Shown: positions 16,911-25,896, counted from the first letter of the stretch. The stretch: DNA of 33,286 bases from an uncultured Clostridia bacterium (GCA_904397205.1 CAJFOO010000042.1:1-33286), one strand, 5' to 3'. The notes: generated by a model not told the origin, from the letters alone. Program-made: numbers and translations.

Positions 16911-18180
16911 CTTTCATTTGTTCCAATTTCCCTTCCAGATATCGGCGCACCATATCCAAAGCTGTGGAAGCTGCCCGGTTCCGGTAATAGGTGCGCGAGC
17001 CTATCCGCCCGCCGCCGGGCATTTTGGTCACCCAAGTCTGCTGCCCGTCGCTCAAAGCCAGATACACCAGCCCCACCGGTTTTTCTTTGGAACCGCCTCC
17101 CGGCCCGGCAATGCCGGTTACGCCAATCCCCAGGCTGCTTCCCGCTGCCCGGCGTACCCCTTCGGCCATGGCGCGGGCCACCGGCTCGCTGACGGCGCCG
17201 TATTTCTCCAAAAGCTCCTGCGGCACCTGGATCCGCTCGTGCTTGATGCGGTTGGAATACGTCACCGCCCCCATCTCGAACACTGCCGAAGAACCGGCAA
17301 TATCGGTAATCCGCTTGGCGATAAGCCCGCCCGTGCAGGATTCCGCTGTGGCCAGCGTTTTCTCCTGGCGTAGGAGCTGCTCCACGACCACCTGCTCCAG
17401 GCTGTCCACATCGATCCCATACACGGCGTCCCCCACAATCCGGCAGATCTCGTCCACCACCGGGGCGCACAGCCGCCGGGCTTCTTCCTTCGACGGCGCT
17501 TTGGCCGTCACACGCACATACATTTCCCCTTCTGCGGCATAAGTGGCAGCGGTCGGGTTTTCCCCTTCGAGAAAAGGGGCAATGGCCTCCGCCACCACGC
17601 CTTCCCCTTTGCCGAACACCCGGATATTCCGCGAATAAATCACCGTGGTATCCTCCCCCTGCAAAAAGGGGACCAGGTATTTTTTGAGCATGGGCGCAAG
17701 TTCCGAAGGAGGGCCGGGCAGCATGGCCACCATTTTACCTGAATCCGCTATACAGACGCATCCCGGCGCGGTACCGTGATCGTTTGGCAGCACATGGCAT
17801 CCTTCCGGCAGCAGTGTCTGCTTATATTGGTTAGCGCTGCATTCCTTGCGGCTCGCGGTGAAATATTCTTCCAGCCGGCGGCGGCTTTCGGCGTGCTCCA
17901 CGAGCGGCAGACCCAGCACCTTTGCGATGGTTTCTTTGGTCAGATCGTCCTTGGTAGGCCCCAATCCTCCAGTGGTTACCACCAGATCGCTGCGTTCCAG
18001 CGCCTGCCGCAAGGATTCTTCCAGCCGCTGGGGGTTATCCCCCACCGTACCGGCATACAGCAGGTTGATCCCAATCCGGGCCAGCTCCTGCGCGACCATA
18101 GCGGCGTCGGTATTGACCACATCTCCCAGCAGAAGCTCCGTACCAACCGAAAGGATCTCAGCATTTTGCGGTTTTTTCAT
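16906..18180 (-). CDS. cinA: CinA: molybdopterin-binding-like domain plus NMN deamidase domain
   Basis: The protein has 424 residues. Residues about 5-170 form the MoCF/molybdopterin-binding-like (COG1058) domain with VGTELLLGDVVNTDA and TTGGLGPTKDDLT. Residues about 265-415 form the CinA C-terminal domain, with the catalytic region TLATAESCTGGLIAKRITD and GIAGPGGGS, known in the family to deamidate nicotinamide mononucleotide to nicotinate mononucleotide in NAD recycling. Competence-related or damage-related roles in some bacteria are known but not shown here. It is the last gene of the GT28-desulfurase-thiI-cinA cluster, 26 bases after thiI, with AAGGAGAG upstream of ATG 18180. Confidence 0.96.
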   Translation of the reverse strand: MKKPQNAEILSVGTELLLGDVVNTDAAMVAQELARIGINLLYAGTVGDNPQRLEESLRQALERSDLVVTTGGLGPTKDDLTKETIAKVLGLPLVEHAESRRRLEEYFTASRKECSANQYKQTLLPEGCHVLPNDHGTAPGCVCIADSGKMVAMLPGPPSELAPMLKKYLVPFLQGEDTTVIYSRNIRVFGKGEGVVAEAIAPFLEGENPTAATYAAEGEMYVRVTAKAPSKEEARRLCAPVVDEICRIVGDAVYGIDVDSLEQVVVEQLLRQEKTLATAESCTGGLIAKRITDIAGSSAVFEMGAVTYSNRIKHERIQVPQELLEKYGAVSEPVARAMAEGVRRAAGSSLGIGVTGIAGPGGGSKEKPVGLVYLALSDGQQTWVTKMPGGGRIGSRTYYRNRAASTALDMVRRYLEGKLEQMKE

Positions 18181-18206
18181 GGTCTCTCTCCTTCCTGTTT
18201 ATATGT

Positions 18207-19394
18207 TTACAGTGCCCCCGGATAGATTTTGCGGTAACGGGCCTGCTCGGCACAGGTTTCCACCCATTCTTCTCCAGGCAGTGCCTGCTCGGCTTCCAGA
18301 ACAAACTTGAGATTGGGCCGTGTGCGGGGATGCTTGGGGGTAAAAATGGTGCAGCAGTCCTCATACGGTTCAATCGAAGTTTCAAACGTACCGATCCGGC
18401 GTGCCCGCGCGACGATTTCGGTCTTGTCCATCCCGATAAGCGGGCGGAATACCGGCATCTGTACCGCAATATCCGTACAGCCGATCGCCTGCATGGTCTG
18501 GCTCGCCACCTGCCCCAGGCTTTCGCCCGTGACCAGCGCGCCGCAGCCTTCTTTCCCGGCAATCCGTTCAGCAATGCGCATCATAAACCGCCGCATCAGA
18601 ATCGTAAACAGCTCTTCGGGGCAATGCTTCCGGATTTCTTCCTGTACATGGGTAAACGGCACCGTATACATCCGGATCTGGCCGCTGTACCGGCTGACGA
18701 TCTCCAGCAGGCGGGCGACCTTTTCCTCCGCCCGGGGACTGGTATACGGCGGGCTGGCAAAGTGTACTCCAACCAGCTCCGCCCCCCGCTTGGCCAGCAT
18801 CCAGGCCGCCACCGGACTGTCCAGGCCGCCGCTGATGAGCACCGCGGCTTTCCCCGCCGTCCCGACCGGGATACCGCCGGCCCCCGGCAGAGGTGTGCCG
18901 TGGACATACGCGGCAAAATCCCGTACCTCTACATATACCGTACAGTCCGGCTCATGCACATCCACCCGCAGGTGCGGGAACTGCTCCAACAGATACGCCC
19001 CGACCTCCCGGGAAATTTCCGGGGAACCATAAGGGAACTTCTTATCCGCCCGCTTGGATTCCACCTTGAATGTCTGTGCGGTTTCCAGCTCGTCCCGCAG
19101 GTACTGTGCCGCCGCCCGCTGGATCGCAGAAAGCTCCTTGGGTGCAGCGCACGCCCTGGAAAATGCCGCGATCCCAAACACCTGGGCGATGCGCTGTACC
19201 GCTTCGTCCAAATCGGCGTCCCCTTCCGGCTGGACATAAATCGTAGACTGCGCGATCGAAGTGGAAAACTCCCCCGCTCCCTGAAGCCGCCGCCGGATAT
19301 TTTGGATCAGGGCATCTTCAAATACCCGGCGGTTCAAGCCCTTGAGCACCAGTTCCCCCAGTTTGATCAGAATCACTTCCTGCTGTGTTTCCAT
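18207..19394 (-). CDS. thiI: tRNA 4-thiouridine synthetase (no rhodanese domain)
   Basis: This 395-residue protein has an N-terminal ferredoxin-like and THUMP RNA-binding region (about 60-165) and a PP-loop ATP pyrophosphatase domain with KAAVLISGGLDSPVAAWML (SGGLDSP at about 188-194) and TGESLGQVASQT. It uses ATP to activate U8 of tRNA for thiolation. It ends without the C-terminal rhodanese domain of the E. coli form, as is usual in Firmicutes, where sulfur comes from a dedicated desulfurase. That desulfurase gene lies 15 bases upstream in the same operon, supporting a direct sulfur relay. Good RBS AAGGAGG. Confidence 0.97.
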   Translation of the reverse strand: METQQEVILIKLGELVLKGLNRRVFEDALIQNIRRRLQGAGEFSTSIAQSTIYVQPEGDADLDEAVQRIAQVFGIAAFSRACAAPKELSAIQRAAAQYLRDELETAQTFKVESKRADKKFPYGSPEISREVGAYLLEQFPHLRVDVHEPDCTVYVEVRDFAAYVHGTPLPGAGGIPVGTAGKAAVLISGGLDSPVAAWMLAKRGAELVGVHFASPPYTSPRAEEKVARLLEIVSRYSGQIRMYTVPFTHVQEEIRKHCPEELFTILMRRFMMRIAERIAGKEGCGALVTGESLGQVASQTMQAIGCTDIAVQMPVFRPLIGMDKTEIVARARRIGTFETSIEPYEDCCTIFTPKHPRTRPNLKFVLEAEQALPGEEWVETCAEQARYRKIYPGAL

Positions 19395-19409
19395 GGAATC
19401 CTCCTTGTA

Positions 19410-20549
19410 TCATCGCGTTGCTTTTGCCAGCGTGCGTACTCCTTCGGCGACTGCCTGCACAAAGGTTTCGATCTCCTCCTGCACCGTATAGCGGGAAAAG
19501 CTCACCCGGATCGCCGTATGCAGCCGCTCCGGGGACAGCTTCATGGCGGAGAGCACATGGCTGGCCCTGGCTTTGGCGCAGGCCGACCCGCTGGAAACAA
19601 AAATCCCCCGCTCGCTGAGAAAATGCAGCATGGTTTCCGACCGCACCGAACCGGTGGAAAAATTCAGCACATACGGGCTTGCGTCCGGCGGGGAATGAAA
19701 CTGCACCCCATCGATCCCCGCCAAAAGACGGCGGCATTCTTCCGTCAAACCGGTTTGGATCTGCCACTGCCGCGCCAAATCCGGCAGCTGGGCAACGGCT
19801 TCCCCCAGTGCTCCAATGAGCGGGACCGCTTCCGTACCGGGGCGCAGCCCTTTTTCCTGCCCGCCGCCAAAGACCTGCGGCAAAATCCGCACACCGGATC
19901 GGATGTACAGCGCACCGACCCCTTTGGGCGCATGGATTTTATGCCCGCTCATCGTGAGCAGATCGATGCGTGCCTTTTGCGGGCGCAGGGGCATTTTCCC
20001 AAACGCCTGCACCGCGTCCACATGCACCAGCGCCGGGGCTTTGGCCCGCGCCACGGCTTTGGCGGCCGCTTCCACCGGCAGCACTGCGCCGGTTTCGTTG
20101 TTCACCGCCATCAGGCTCACGAGGATCGTCCGGCTGTCGACGGCCTGCATCACCTGTTCCGCGGATATCCTGCCCAGCCCGTCCGGCGCAAGATACACTA
20201 CCCGCAGGCCCTGTTTTTCGAGCTGGGCCATGCATCCGAGCACCGAGGGATGCTCAATCGCTGTGGTAACGATCGTATCGCCCTGCCGCCGTCGGGCCTG
20301 TACTGCCCCAAAAATAGCCAGGTTGTTGGCTTCGGTCCCGCCGGAGGTAAATACCATTTCCTCCGGTTTTGCCCCAAGCATCTCCGCCACGCGCCGGCGC
20401 GCCAAGGAAATCTCCTGCTCCGCCGCAAACCCCATTCCATGCAGCGACGAAGGATTCCCGTATATTTCGGTCATTAAAGACAGGGCTTTCTGTGCCGCCG
20501 GCAGGCATACCTGCGTGGTGGCACTGTTATCTAAGTAAATGGGTTTCAA
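19410..20549 (-). CDS. class V cysteine desulfurase, likely NifZ/IscS-type sulfur donor to ThiI
   Basis: The 379-residue PLP enzyme takes sulfur from cysteine. It begins MKPIYLDNSATT; the PLP lysine is Lys204 in SGHKIHAPKG and the sulfur-carrying cysteine is Cys324 in SSGSACAKA. These and the placement before thiI match NifZ-type desulfurases that feed ThiI in Bacillus; general IscS function is the alternative. I choose the TTG at 20549 as start, seven bases after GGAGG; the nearby ATG is out of frame and runs straight into TGA, and in-frame upstream GTG has no site. A non-ATG start may lower its expression compared with thiI. It is 31 bases from the upstream glycosyltransferase gene. Confidence 0.93.
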   Translation of the reverse strand: MKPIYLDNSATTQVCLPAAQKALSLMTEIYGNPSSLHGMGFAAEQEISLARRRVAEMLGAKPEEMVFTSGGTEANNLAIFGAVQARRRQGDTIVTTAIEHPSVLGCMAQLEKQGLRVVYLAPDGLGRISAEQVMQAVDSRTILVSLMAVNNETGAVLPVEAAAKAVARAKAPALVHVDAVQAFGKMPLRPQKARIDLLTMSGHKIHAPKGVGALYIRSGVRILPQVFGGGQEKGLRPGTEAVPLIGALGEAVAQLPDLARQWQIQTGLTEECRRLLAGIDGVQFHSPPDASPYVLNFSTGSVRSETMLHFLSERGIFVSSGSACAKARASHVLSAMKLSPERLHTAIRVSFSRYTVQEEIETFVQAVAEGVRTLAKATR

Positions 20550-20580
20550 TCCATCCCCTCCCACACGGTCGGGACCCTTG

Positions 20581-21783
20581 TCAATCAGTGGAATGGATCG
20601 TGTCGGTCCGCCGTTTTTTGATGAAGTGCAGCATCGGGCGCTTTTTTTCCATGGGGGCAGATTCCTCCCGCTCCTGCTGCACAAGTTCCTCGATGAGCGC
20701 GACAATTTTCTCGCAGGTATGCGCCAAATCTACCTGGCCGCACGCCTCCTGCATCCGCTGCAGCGTCTCGGGATGGGCCAGCAGATCCCCGACGACCTTC
20801 CCGCACTGTTCGTTCTCCAGGCGTACCCCCATCCCGTGATCGACCAGGAACTGGGCGTTATCCTCCTCCTGCCCCGGGATAGCGTCGAACACCGCCAGCG
20901 GCAGCCGGCAGGCCAGCGCTTCCGAGATGGTCAGGCCGCCGGGCTTGGTGATCAGCAGATCGCTTGCCTGCATATATTTTTCCACTTCGGTGGTGAAAAA
21001 TACCAGCTTGACCCGGCTTTGCGCCCCGCTGCGCTCGATCATTTTGTGGAACGTTTCATACATTTTTTTGTTTTTTCCGGTAATGACCACCATCTGGAAA
21101 TCCTCGCGGATATCCATCAGGCTTTGGTAAATACTCTGGATCTGGGTTACTCCAAAGCTGCCTGCCATGAGAAGCACCGTTTTCCTGCCGGGCTGTAAGC
21201 CAAATGCTTTTTGCAGCTCCCCGCGGCTGCGGCTGTGAAAAAAGGTTTCGTAAACCGGGATCCCAAACGGATAGATTTTCTGCCGCGGCACGCCCATATC
21301 GCTGAGCATATCCGCGCATTCCATCGACGGCACGACATACGCATTTACCTGATCGGTCACATACGACCGGTGCGCCCCATAGTCGGTAACGACAGCCACG
21401 AGGGGCTGATGGATTTTGCCGCGCCGCTTGAGTTGGGAAACCATTTCCCCTGCAAAGGGATGGCAGGTGAAAATCACATCCGGCTGAAAGTCCTGGATAA
21501 TGGGCAGCAGCTTGCGGCAGCAGATGGACGACAGGCAGGGTACTACGTCAGCAGACGGCTTTTGTGTCTGCTTATACAGCACTCCGTAGGCTCTGGGAGC
21601 CTTGGTAGCCATAAAATGATAGCTGCCGCAAATCATTTTATCCACCATCATATGTACTGCCTTGAGGCTGTCTACCGCCTGCACCTGTGCCCCAGGCATA
21701 TGATTATGAAAATAGCTCTCCAGTGCGCCGGCCGTACGGCGATGTCCTCCGCCGGTTGCCGCAAAGAAAATTAAGATTCTCAT
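20581..21783 (-). CDS. GT28-type glycolipid glycosyltransferase (MGDG synthase/UgtP-like)
   Basis: The protein has 400 residues. The N-terminal domain begins MRILIFFAATGGGHRRTAGA, the acceptor-lipid binding part of the MGDG synthase/MurG superfamily, and the C-terminal GT-B domain has TKPGGLTISEALACRLPLAVF and PGQEEDNAQF for binding the sugar nucleotide. Relatives move glucose or galactose from UDP-sugar to diacylglycerol at the inner face of the membrane to form glycolipid anchors. The substrate is not determined. Start ATG 21783 has AAGGAGG; an upstream in-frame ATG (to 21909) is not supported by a site. It heads the operon with cysteine desulfurase, thiI and cinA, which is functionally unrelated as far as known. 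Confidence 0.88.
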   Translation of the reverse strand: MRILIFFAATGGGHRRTAGALESYFHNHMPGAQVQAVDSLKAVHMMVDKMICGSYHFMATKAPRAYGVLYKQTQKPSADVVPCLSSICCRKLLPIIQDFQPDVIFTCHPFAGEMVSQLKRRGKIHQPLVAVVTDYGAHRSYVTDQVNAYVVPSMECADMLSDMGVPRQKIYPFGIPVYETFFHSRSRGELQKAFGLQPGRKTVLLMAGSFGVTQIQSIYQSLMDIREDFQMVVITGKNKKMYETFHKMIERSGAQSRVKLVFFTTEVEKYMQASDLLITKPGGLTISEALACRLPLAVFDAIPGQEEDNAQFLVDHGMGVRLENEQCGKVVGDLLAHPETLQRMQEACGQVDLAHTCEKIVALIEELVQQEREESAPMEKKRPMLHFIKKRRTDTIHSTD

Positions 21784-22137
21784 CCCTTTCCCCTCCTTAT
21801 ACACAAGATTCCTTTTATTATCATACCCGAAAACCGCGCCGGATTCCACCCCCTTTTTGATATTTTTTGCTTCCCTTTGGAAAATTCCCAAAGATTTATA
21901 ACAAAACACGGGGTTTATTTAGGTTAAGTTTAGATAAATTTCCACATTTTTCCTTTTTGTTTAAAATAAATAAGTTTTTAGAAAACTTTTTTATGAATAT
22001 TATAAAGATGACTCTTTACTTTTTGCATAATTAAAGATAAAATAAAATAGAGTATAATTCTCTATAATTCTTCAGCATAACTTTATAGTATATTGTTGCT
22101 GTGTAGTACGGTTTCCTAATTCTAGGAGGATTCCTAT
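21784..22137. other. AT-rich divergent intergenic region
   Basis: This 354-base stretch between two divergent genes is strongly AT-rich, unlike its neighbours. It holds the candidate promoter of the VanW gene (22031-22058), another TATAAT at 22063-22068, and for the glycosyltransferase a possible minus-strand TATGAT near 21819-21824 without a good -35. I see no gene or other repeat in it. Confidence 0.5.
22031..22058 (+). promoter_or_regulatory. candidate promoter of the VanW-family gene
   Basis: TTAAAG (22031-22036) and TATAAT (22053-22058) are 16 bases apart; a second TATAAT follows at 22063. The leader is about 70 bases, ending in AGGAGG eight bases before the start. Confidence 0.5.
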
Positions 22138-23874
22138 ATGAATAATAAATATGCAAGAAAAAACAGAAAAAAAACCGGCATGGCGGCAGCCGTTTCCATC
22201 GCTTCTCTCGCAGCCGTTATGGCTGCGGCTTTCCTTCTGCCCGGCTGTTCCTCAGGGAACACCTCCTCCGATACGTCTGCGGTTTCGGAGGCAGGCAGCG
22301 AAACCCTGCCCCAAACCGCCACTGTATCGGTGGGCGGCGTGAGCCTTGCCGGCATGAACCGGGAACAAGCCTTGCAGGCGGTGAACCAGCAGGCCAAACC
22401 GGAATATTCCCTGACCCTTACCCTGGTGGATAAAACCTGGACCTTGACCCAGGATGAGCTGGTATTTGTATCCAATGCCCAGGCTCAAATTGACCGGGCT
22501 TTTGAACTGGCCGGGCAGTCCTCTCAAGCAACCCAAGGAGAGGGAATTTCCCTGCCGGTAGAATACACCTTGGATCAGGAACAGACCAAGGCCACCCTCA
22601 AGGAGCTGGCTGAAACCGAAATGAACACGGAACCCAAGGATGCGACTGTCGTTTCGTTCGACAGCAGCACCGGGACTTTCCAGTTTGAAGACGGAAAAGA
22701 CGGCATTACTGTGGATGTGGATAAACTCACCGACGAGGTAATGACCGCTCTTTCTCAAAACAATACCGCCACGGTAGCCGTACCGTATACTACTACGCCG
22801 TTCAGCAAAACTGCCGCGCAGATTAAAAGCCACATGCAGCAGCTCGGCACCTACAGCACGACCTCTACCAATACGGCCAATGGCAATCACAACATGAAGC
22901 TGGCGTTGCAGTCAGTCAACGGAACCGTCTTGCAGCCGGGAGAGATCTTCTCCTTTAACGGCACTACCGGAAACACCACTAACGGCAGCCTGGGCTATCG
23001 GCCTGCCGGCGCGATTGTTGGCGGAAAACTGGTAAATGAATACGGCGGCGGGATCTGCCAGGCATCCACTACGGTATACGGCGCGGCAGTGCGCTCCAAT
23101 ATGAAAATCCTCACCCGCTATAACCATGCGTGGCCGTCCACCTATTGTCCTATCGGCCAGGATGCGGCAGTCAGCTACGGCAGTTTGGATTTGCGGTTCC
23201 AGAATACCAGCGAATACCCGATATACATTGTGGCTGGCATGAGCGGCACGAAATTGACGGTGACTTTCTATGGATATCAGTCCCCTGAGTATGACACCAT
23301 CAAAGTGACTTCCCAGCAGACCGGCACGGTGGCACAGCCGGCCGATGTATATAAAGAAGATTCTTCCCTGGAAAAGGGGACAATCAAAAAGGATATCAGC
23401 GGACGTGTGGGCCAAAAAGCTGCCGCCCAGCGGATTTATTATAAGGACGGCGTCATAGTCAAGCGGGAAGATCTGCCTTCCAGCTATTACCGTGCACAGG
23501 CTTCGGTATACCGGTACGGCCCGGGCACCGATATCCCCGGCAGCGGCAATTCTTCTTCCAGCAGTGAGGCTTCCTCCACCATCAGCTCGGAAATCTCCAG
23601 CAGTTCTTCCGCTCCGAGCAGCGATCCGTCCTCCGGCAGCAGCACGCCGCCCTCGTCGTCCACACCGGATTCCAGCAGCAGTGCTTCTTCTTCCTCTTCC
23701 ACCCCATCCAGCACGCCAAGCTCCAGCACGGGCAGCGAAGGATCTTCTGCACCGGCGTCCAGTACGCCGGAAACCACCCCGGCGGATGGCTCCGCACCCT
23801 CTTCTGCTTTGTCCGACGCAGGGTCGGCAACAGACAGCAGCAGGCTGGCGGACAGCAGCACATCCAGCGCATAA
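22138..23874 (+). CDS. VanW/YoaR-family lipoprotein with Ser-rich C-terminal tail
   Basis: The 578-residue protein has a lipoprotein signal (helix about 14-34, lipobox LPGC with Cys37). Residues about 60-220 contain a peptidoglycan-binding-like region (PG_binding_4 type) seen in YoaR proteins; about 238-378 is the VanW domain with NGTVLQPGEIFSFNGTTG, NEYGGGICQASTTVYGAA and RYNHAWPSTYCPIGQDAAV. A conserved-looking region with DGVIVKREDLPSSYY follows, then roughly 110 residues of Ser/Thr/Pro/Ala with little else. The function of VanW proteins is unknown; a cell-wall role is inferred from the domains and lipid anchor. VanW is named after van clusters, but no other resistance gene is near. RBS AGGAGG, own terminator. 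Confidence 0.9.
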   Translation: MNNKYARKNRKKTGMAAAVSIASLAAVMAAAFLLPGCSSGNTSSDTSAVSEAGSETLPQTATVSVGGVSLAGMNREQALQAVNQQAKPEYSLTLTLVDKTWTLTQDELVFVSNAQAQIDRAFELAGQSSQATQGEGISLPVEYTLDQEQTKATLKELAETEMNTEPKDATVVSFDSSTGTFQFEDGKDGITVDVDKLTDEVMTALSQNNTATVAVPYTTTPFSKTAAQIKSHMQQLGTYSTTSTNTANGNHNMKLALQSVNGTVLQPGEIFSFNGTTGNTTNGSLGYRPAGAIVGGKLVNEYGGGICQASTTVYGAAVRSNMKILTRYNHAWPSTYCPIGQDAAVSYGSLDLRFQNTSEYPIYIVAGMSGTKLTVTFYGYQSPEYDTIKVTSQQTGTVAQPADVYKEDSSLEKGTIKKDISGRVGQKAAAQRIYYKDGVIVKREDLPSSYYRAQASVYRYGPGTDIPGSGNSSSSSEASSTISSEISSSSSAPSSDPSSGSSTPPSSSTPDSSSSASSSSSTPSSTPSSSTGSEGSSAPASSTPETTPADGSAPSSALSDAGSATDSSRLADSSTSSA

Positions 23875-23890
23875 CCCCCAAAAAAAACCA

Positions 23891-23926
23891 AACGCCCGCA
23901 GGACTATCTCCTGTGGGCGTTTTTCT
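23891..23926 (+). terminator. terminator of the VanW-family gene
   Basis: AACGCCCGCAGGA (23891-23903) pairs with TCCTGTGGGCGTT (23909-23921) with one G-T pair, followed by TTTTCT. Confidence 0.85.
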
Positions 23927-24063
23927 ATAAAAATTAAACACGGCATCCATATACAGCCAAAAGAACTGCGGAAGACGATTGTACGAATTGTATTATGATC
24001 ATGAAAGGAAGGGAACAAATGTTGTTTTTAACCTCTTTTTCATCATAAATTTCCGTCCTAAAT

Positions 24064-24609
24064 TTAAAGAACCTTTTCCAACTCCAAAAAATACTTCTCT
24101 AATTCCTCCGGGCTCATTTGCTTTTCCAGCTCCGACGGCTCAATCTCCTCCTCCCACTTCTCCATATTACCAAAGTAATCAAACTGCGGCTTGATAAACT
24201 CGATGCCGAGGTATGACCGCAGCTGGATTTCCACAAAACGGGGATTCTTGTTCCCAATGGCCGAACAGAGATAGCTGTAAAAAATGACGTACCGCAAATA
24301 GTCGGCGTCCGTCAAATTGGCCGTGGACGAGATAAAATGGGCGAGCACCGATGGCACCTTATCAAAATTGCTATTGAGTATCATCTGCATGCCCAGCCGC
24401 TCCAGCGGATCGTCCGTCTGCTTCAACTCCCTGAGCAATGCCCGCAGAACCCCGATGATCCGCGTCCGCTGCTGCAATTTTTGGAGCCTTTCAATGTACG
24501 GCAGCAGCTTCTGCTTCTCTTCGTGCGGGCAGCGCCGGATCCGCTCCCAGTCGATCCATAAGAATTCTTTTTCCTCAAGGAAGCAATCTTGCGAAGGCAG
24601 TTCTCTCAC
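24064..24609 (-). CDS. hypothetical protein, 181 aa, GTG start
   Basis: I do not recognise this family. The start is GTG at 24609, seven bases after AAGGAGG, and a promoter is present at 24640-24668, so it looks like a real expressed gene. The protein is mostly helical, without a signal peptide or membrane helix. The N-terminal half is charged (ERIRRCPHEEKQKLLPYIER) with a possible coiled stretch, the middle is more hydrophobic (YLRYVIFYSYLCSAIGN), and the C-terminus is very acidic (EEEIEPSELEKQMSPEELEK). It stands alone between the VanW gene and the divergent glycosyltransferase gene. It may be a lineage-specific regulatory or adaptor protein, but nothing in the sequence decides this. Confidence 0.8.
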   Translation of the reverse strand: MRELPSQDCFLEEKEFLWIDWERIRRCPHEEKQKLLPYIERLQKLQQRTRIIGVLRALLRELKQTDDPLERLGMQMILNSNFDKVPSVLAHFISSTANLTDADYLRYVIFYSYLCSAIGNKNPRFVEIQLRSYLGIEFIKPQFDYFGNMEKWEEEIEPSELEKQMSPEELEKYFLELEKVL

Positions 24610-24639
24610 AGTTTCCCCTCCTTTCCTTTATTTGCCTTT

Positions 24640-24668
24640 ATTATAATGGGAATTATTTAAAAAGTAAA
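24640..24668 (-). promoter_or_regulatory. promoter of the 181-aa hypothetical gene
   Basis: On the minus strand TTTACT (24663-24668) and TATAAT (24640-24645) are 17 bases apart, about 30 bases before the GTG start. Confidence 0.65.
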
Positions 24669-24793
24669 TTCTCCAAATCCACAAATAGTATATAAAAACT
24701 TTGTATATCCCATGAAATCCTTGGGATATATTTAGGAAATCCGCCCAATTCCCCTACCATATTTTTGACAATCCCCATTTTCTTTTTTTGGTT

Positions 24794-24822
24794 TTGACAT
24801 TTTCCGCTCCAGTGTTTATAAT
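24794..24822 (+). promoter_or_regulatory. perfect consensus sigma-A promoter of the GT2-nadE operon
   Basis: TTGACA (24794-24799) and TATAAT (24817-24822) are exactly 17 bases apart, matching the consensus at all twelve positions. The start codon is about 50 bases downstream. It is the strongest-looking promoter in the window. Confidence 0.9.
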
Positions 24823-24873
24823 AGGGCTAGACAAATTACTTGCCAATGACTCTTGTACAAGGAGGCTGTTTGT

Positions 24874-25896
24874 ATGCCTTTTTCTTCCTGCCCGGCCGGG
24901 GAATCCCAAACCGCGCCAAAGATCACGATTTGTATGGCGGTGTACAACATAGAAAAATACCTGCCCGCCTGCCTGGAATCGGTTGCCGCCCAGACCTTCC
25001 GGGACTTTGAGCTGATCGCAGTGGACGACGGTTCTACCGACCGCTCCTGGGAAATTTTAACCGAATTTGCGAAAACCCATCCCTTCCTGCGGGTGATCCG
25101 CCAGGAAAACCAAGGGCTTTCTGCCGTGCGCAACCGGATGATCCCTCTGGCGCGCGGGGAATACCTGTGTTTCCTCGACGGGGATGACTGCCTGCTCCCC
25201 AATTATCTGGAAGAACTATACCGGGAAGCCGTGCGTACCGGCGCGGATATTACCTGCTGTGGATTCTTTTACTGGTTCCCCAAATCCGGACGGCGGTTTT
25301 TACATCCGTTCCGCCGGCAAGGCGTCCTGTCCGGATCAGATGCGCTGCATCTGCTCCTGCATGACTGGTACTTACAAAGCTTCGCATGGAACAAATTGTT
25401 CCGCCGCAGCCTATGGATCGAGCATGGGCTGCAATTTCCTCCTTCCCAGCGGTTTTTTGAGGATATTTCCCTGATGCCGCAGGTATTCTTTTTTGCAGAA
25501 AAAGTCGCCCTCCTGCGGGAAGGGCTGTATCTGTATGCCCAGCATTCCGCCGGGCTGACAAAAAGTACCCGGCCTGAAAAAATCAACGATTTTATCCGGG
25601 CAACCGTGTTCGTCCGGCTGTTTTTAGAAAGCCAGGGCGCTTACGGCCGCTTCCGCAAAAGCTACGCCGCCCTATGCCGCAAAACCAATTTATCCTGCCT
25701 GTCGTTCCTGCTGATCAACCACTGGAAACAGCGGCAGTGGAAAGGTTTCCTGTCCAGCCTGCACCTATGCTCCCGCCGCCTGCGGGAATCCCAGCAGGCA
25801 CGTTTGCCCCTGGTATGGACCGGTAATCCCCAGGAAATCCCAGATGTCCTGCCCGCCAGCCCTGCTGATTTTTCTCCAAGGAGGTCTTCCTCATGA
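24874..25896 (+). CDS. family 2 glycosyltransferase
   Basis: The 340-residue protein has a GT-A fold at its N-terminus: ITICMAVYNIEKYLPACLES, then AVDDGSTDRS for nucleotide binding, and FLDGDDCL with the DxD-type metal motif. The later AWNKLFRRSLW and FFEDISLMPQVFF fit the acceptor part of capsule/teichoic-acid type GT2 enzymes. No membrane helix is seen, so it acts at the cytoplasmic side. Donor and acceptor are unknown. The ATG at 24874 has AAGGAGG eight bases upstream; an earlier in-frame TTG overlaps that site. Its stop overlaps the start of the NAD synthetase gene (ATGA), and the C-terminal end is short and basic/Ser-rich. Confidence 0.9.
   Translation: MPFSSCPAGESQTAPKITICMAVYNIEKYLPACLESVAAQTFRDFELIAVDDGSTDRSWEILTEFAKTHPFLRVIRQENQGLSAVRNRMIPLARGEYLCFLDGDDCLLPNYLEELYREAVRTGADITCCGFFYWFPKSGRRFLHPFRRQGVLSGSDALHLLLHDWYLQSFAWNKLFRRSLWIEHGLQFPPSQRFFEDISLMPQVFFFAEKVALLREGLYLYAQHSAGLTKSTRPEKINDFIRATVFVRLFLESQGAYGRFRKSYAALCRKTNLSCLSFLLINHWKQRQWKGFLSSLHLCSRRLRESQQARLPLVWTGNPQEIPDVLPASPADFSPRRSSS

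Noticed and set aside
18330-20477. 715-codon open frame on the plus strand
   Set aside because: It runs antisense to thiI and the cysteine desulfurase, whose motifs are complete. The translated product is Arg/His/Pro-rich and shows no domain; it is a shadow frame of GC-rich DNA.
22138-23874. vancomycin resistance
   Set aside because: The protein has a VanW domain, but no vanH, vanA/B, vanX or VanRS-type genes are nearby; VanW proteins are widespread and not resistance genes on their own.
24001-24048. 15-codon ORF with a ribosome binding site inside its first codons
   Set aside because: Too short, with no clear promoter spacing and no recognisable product; likely chance in an intergenic gap.
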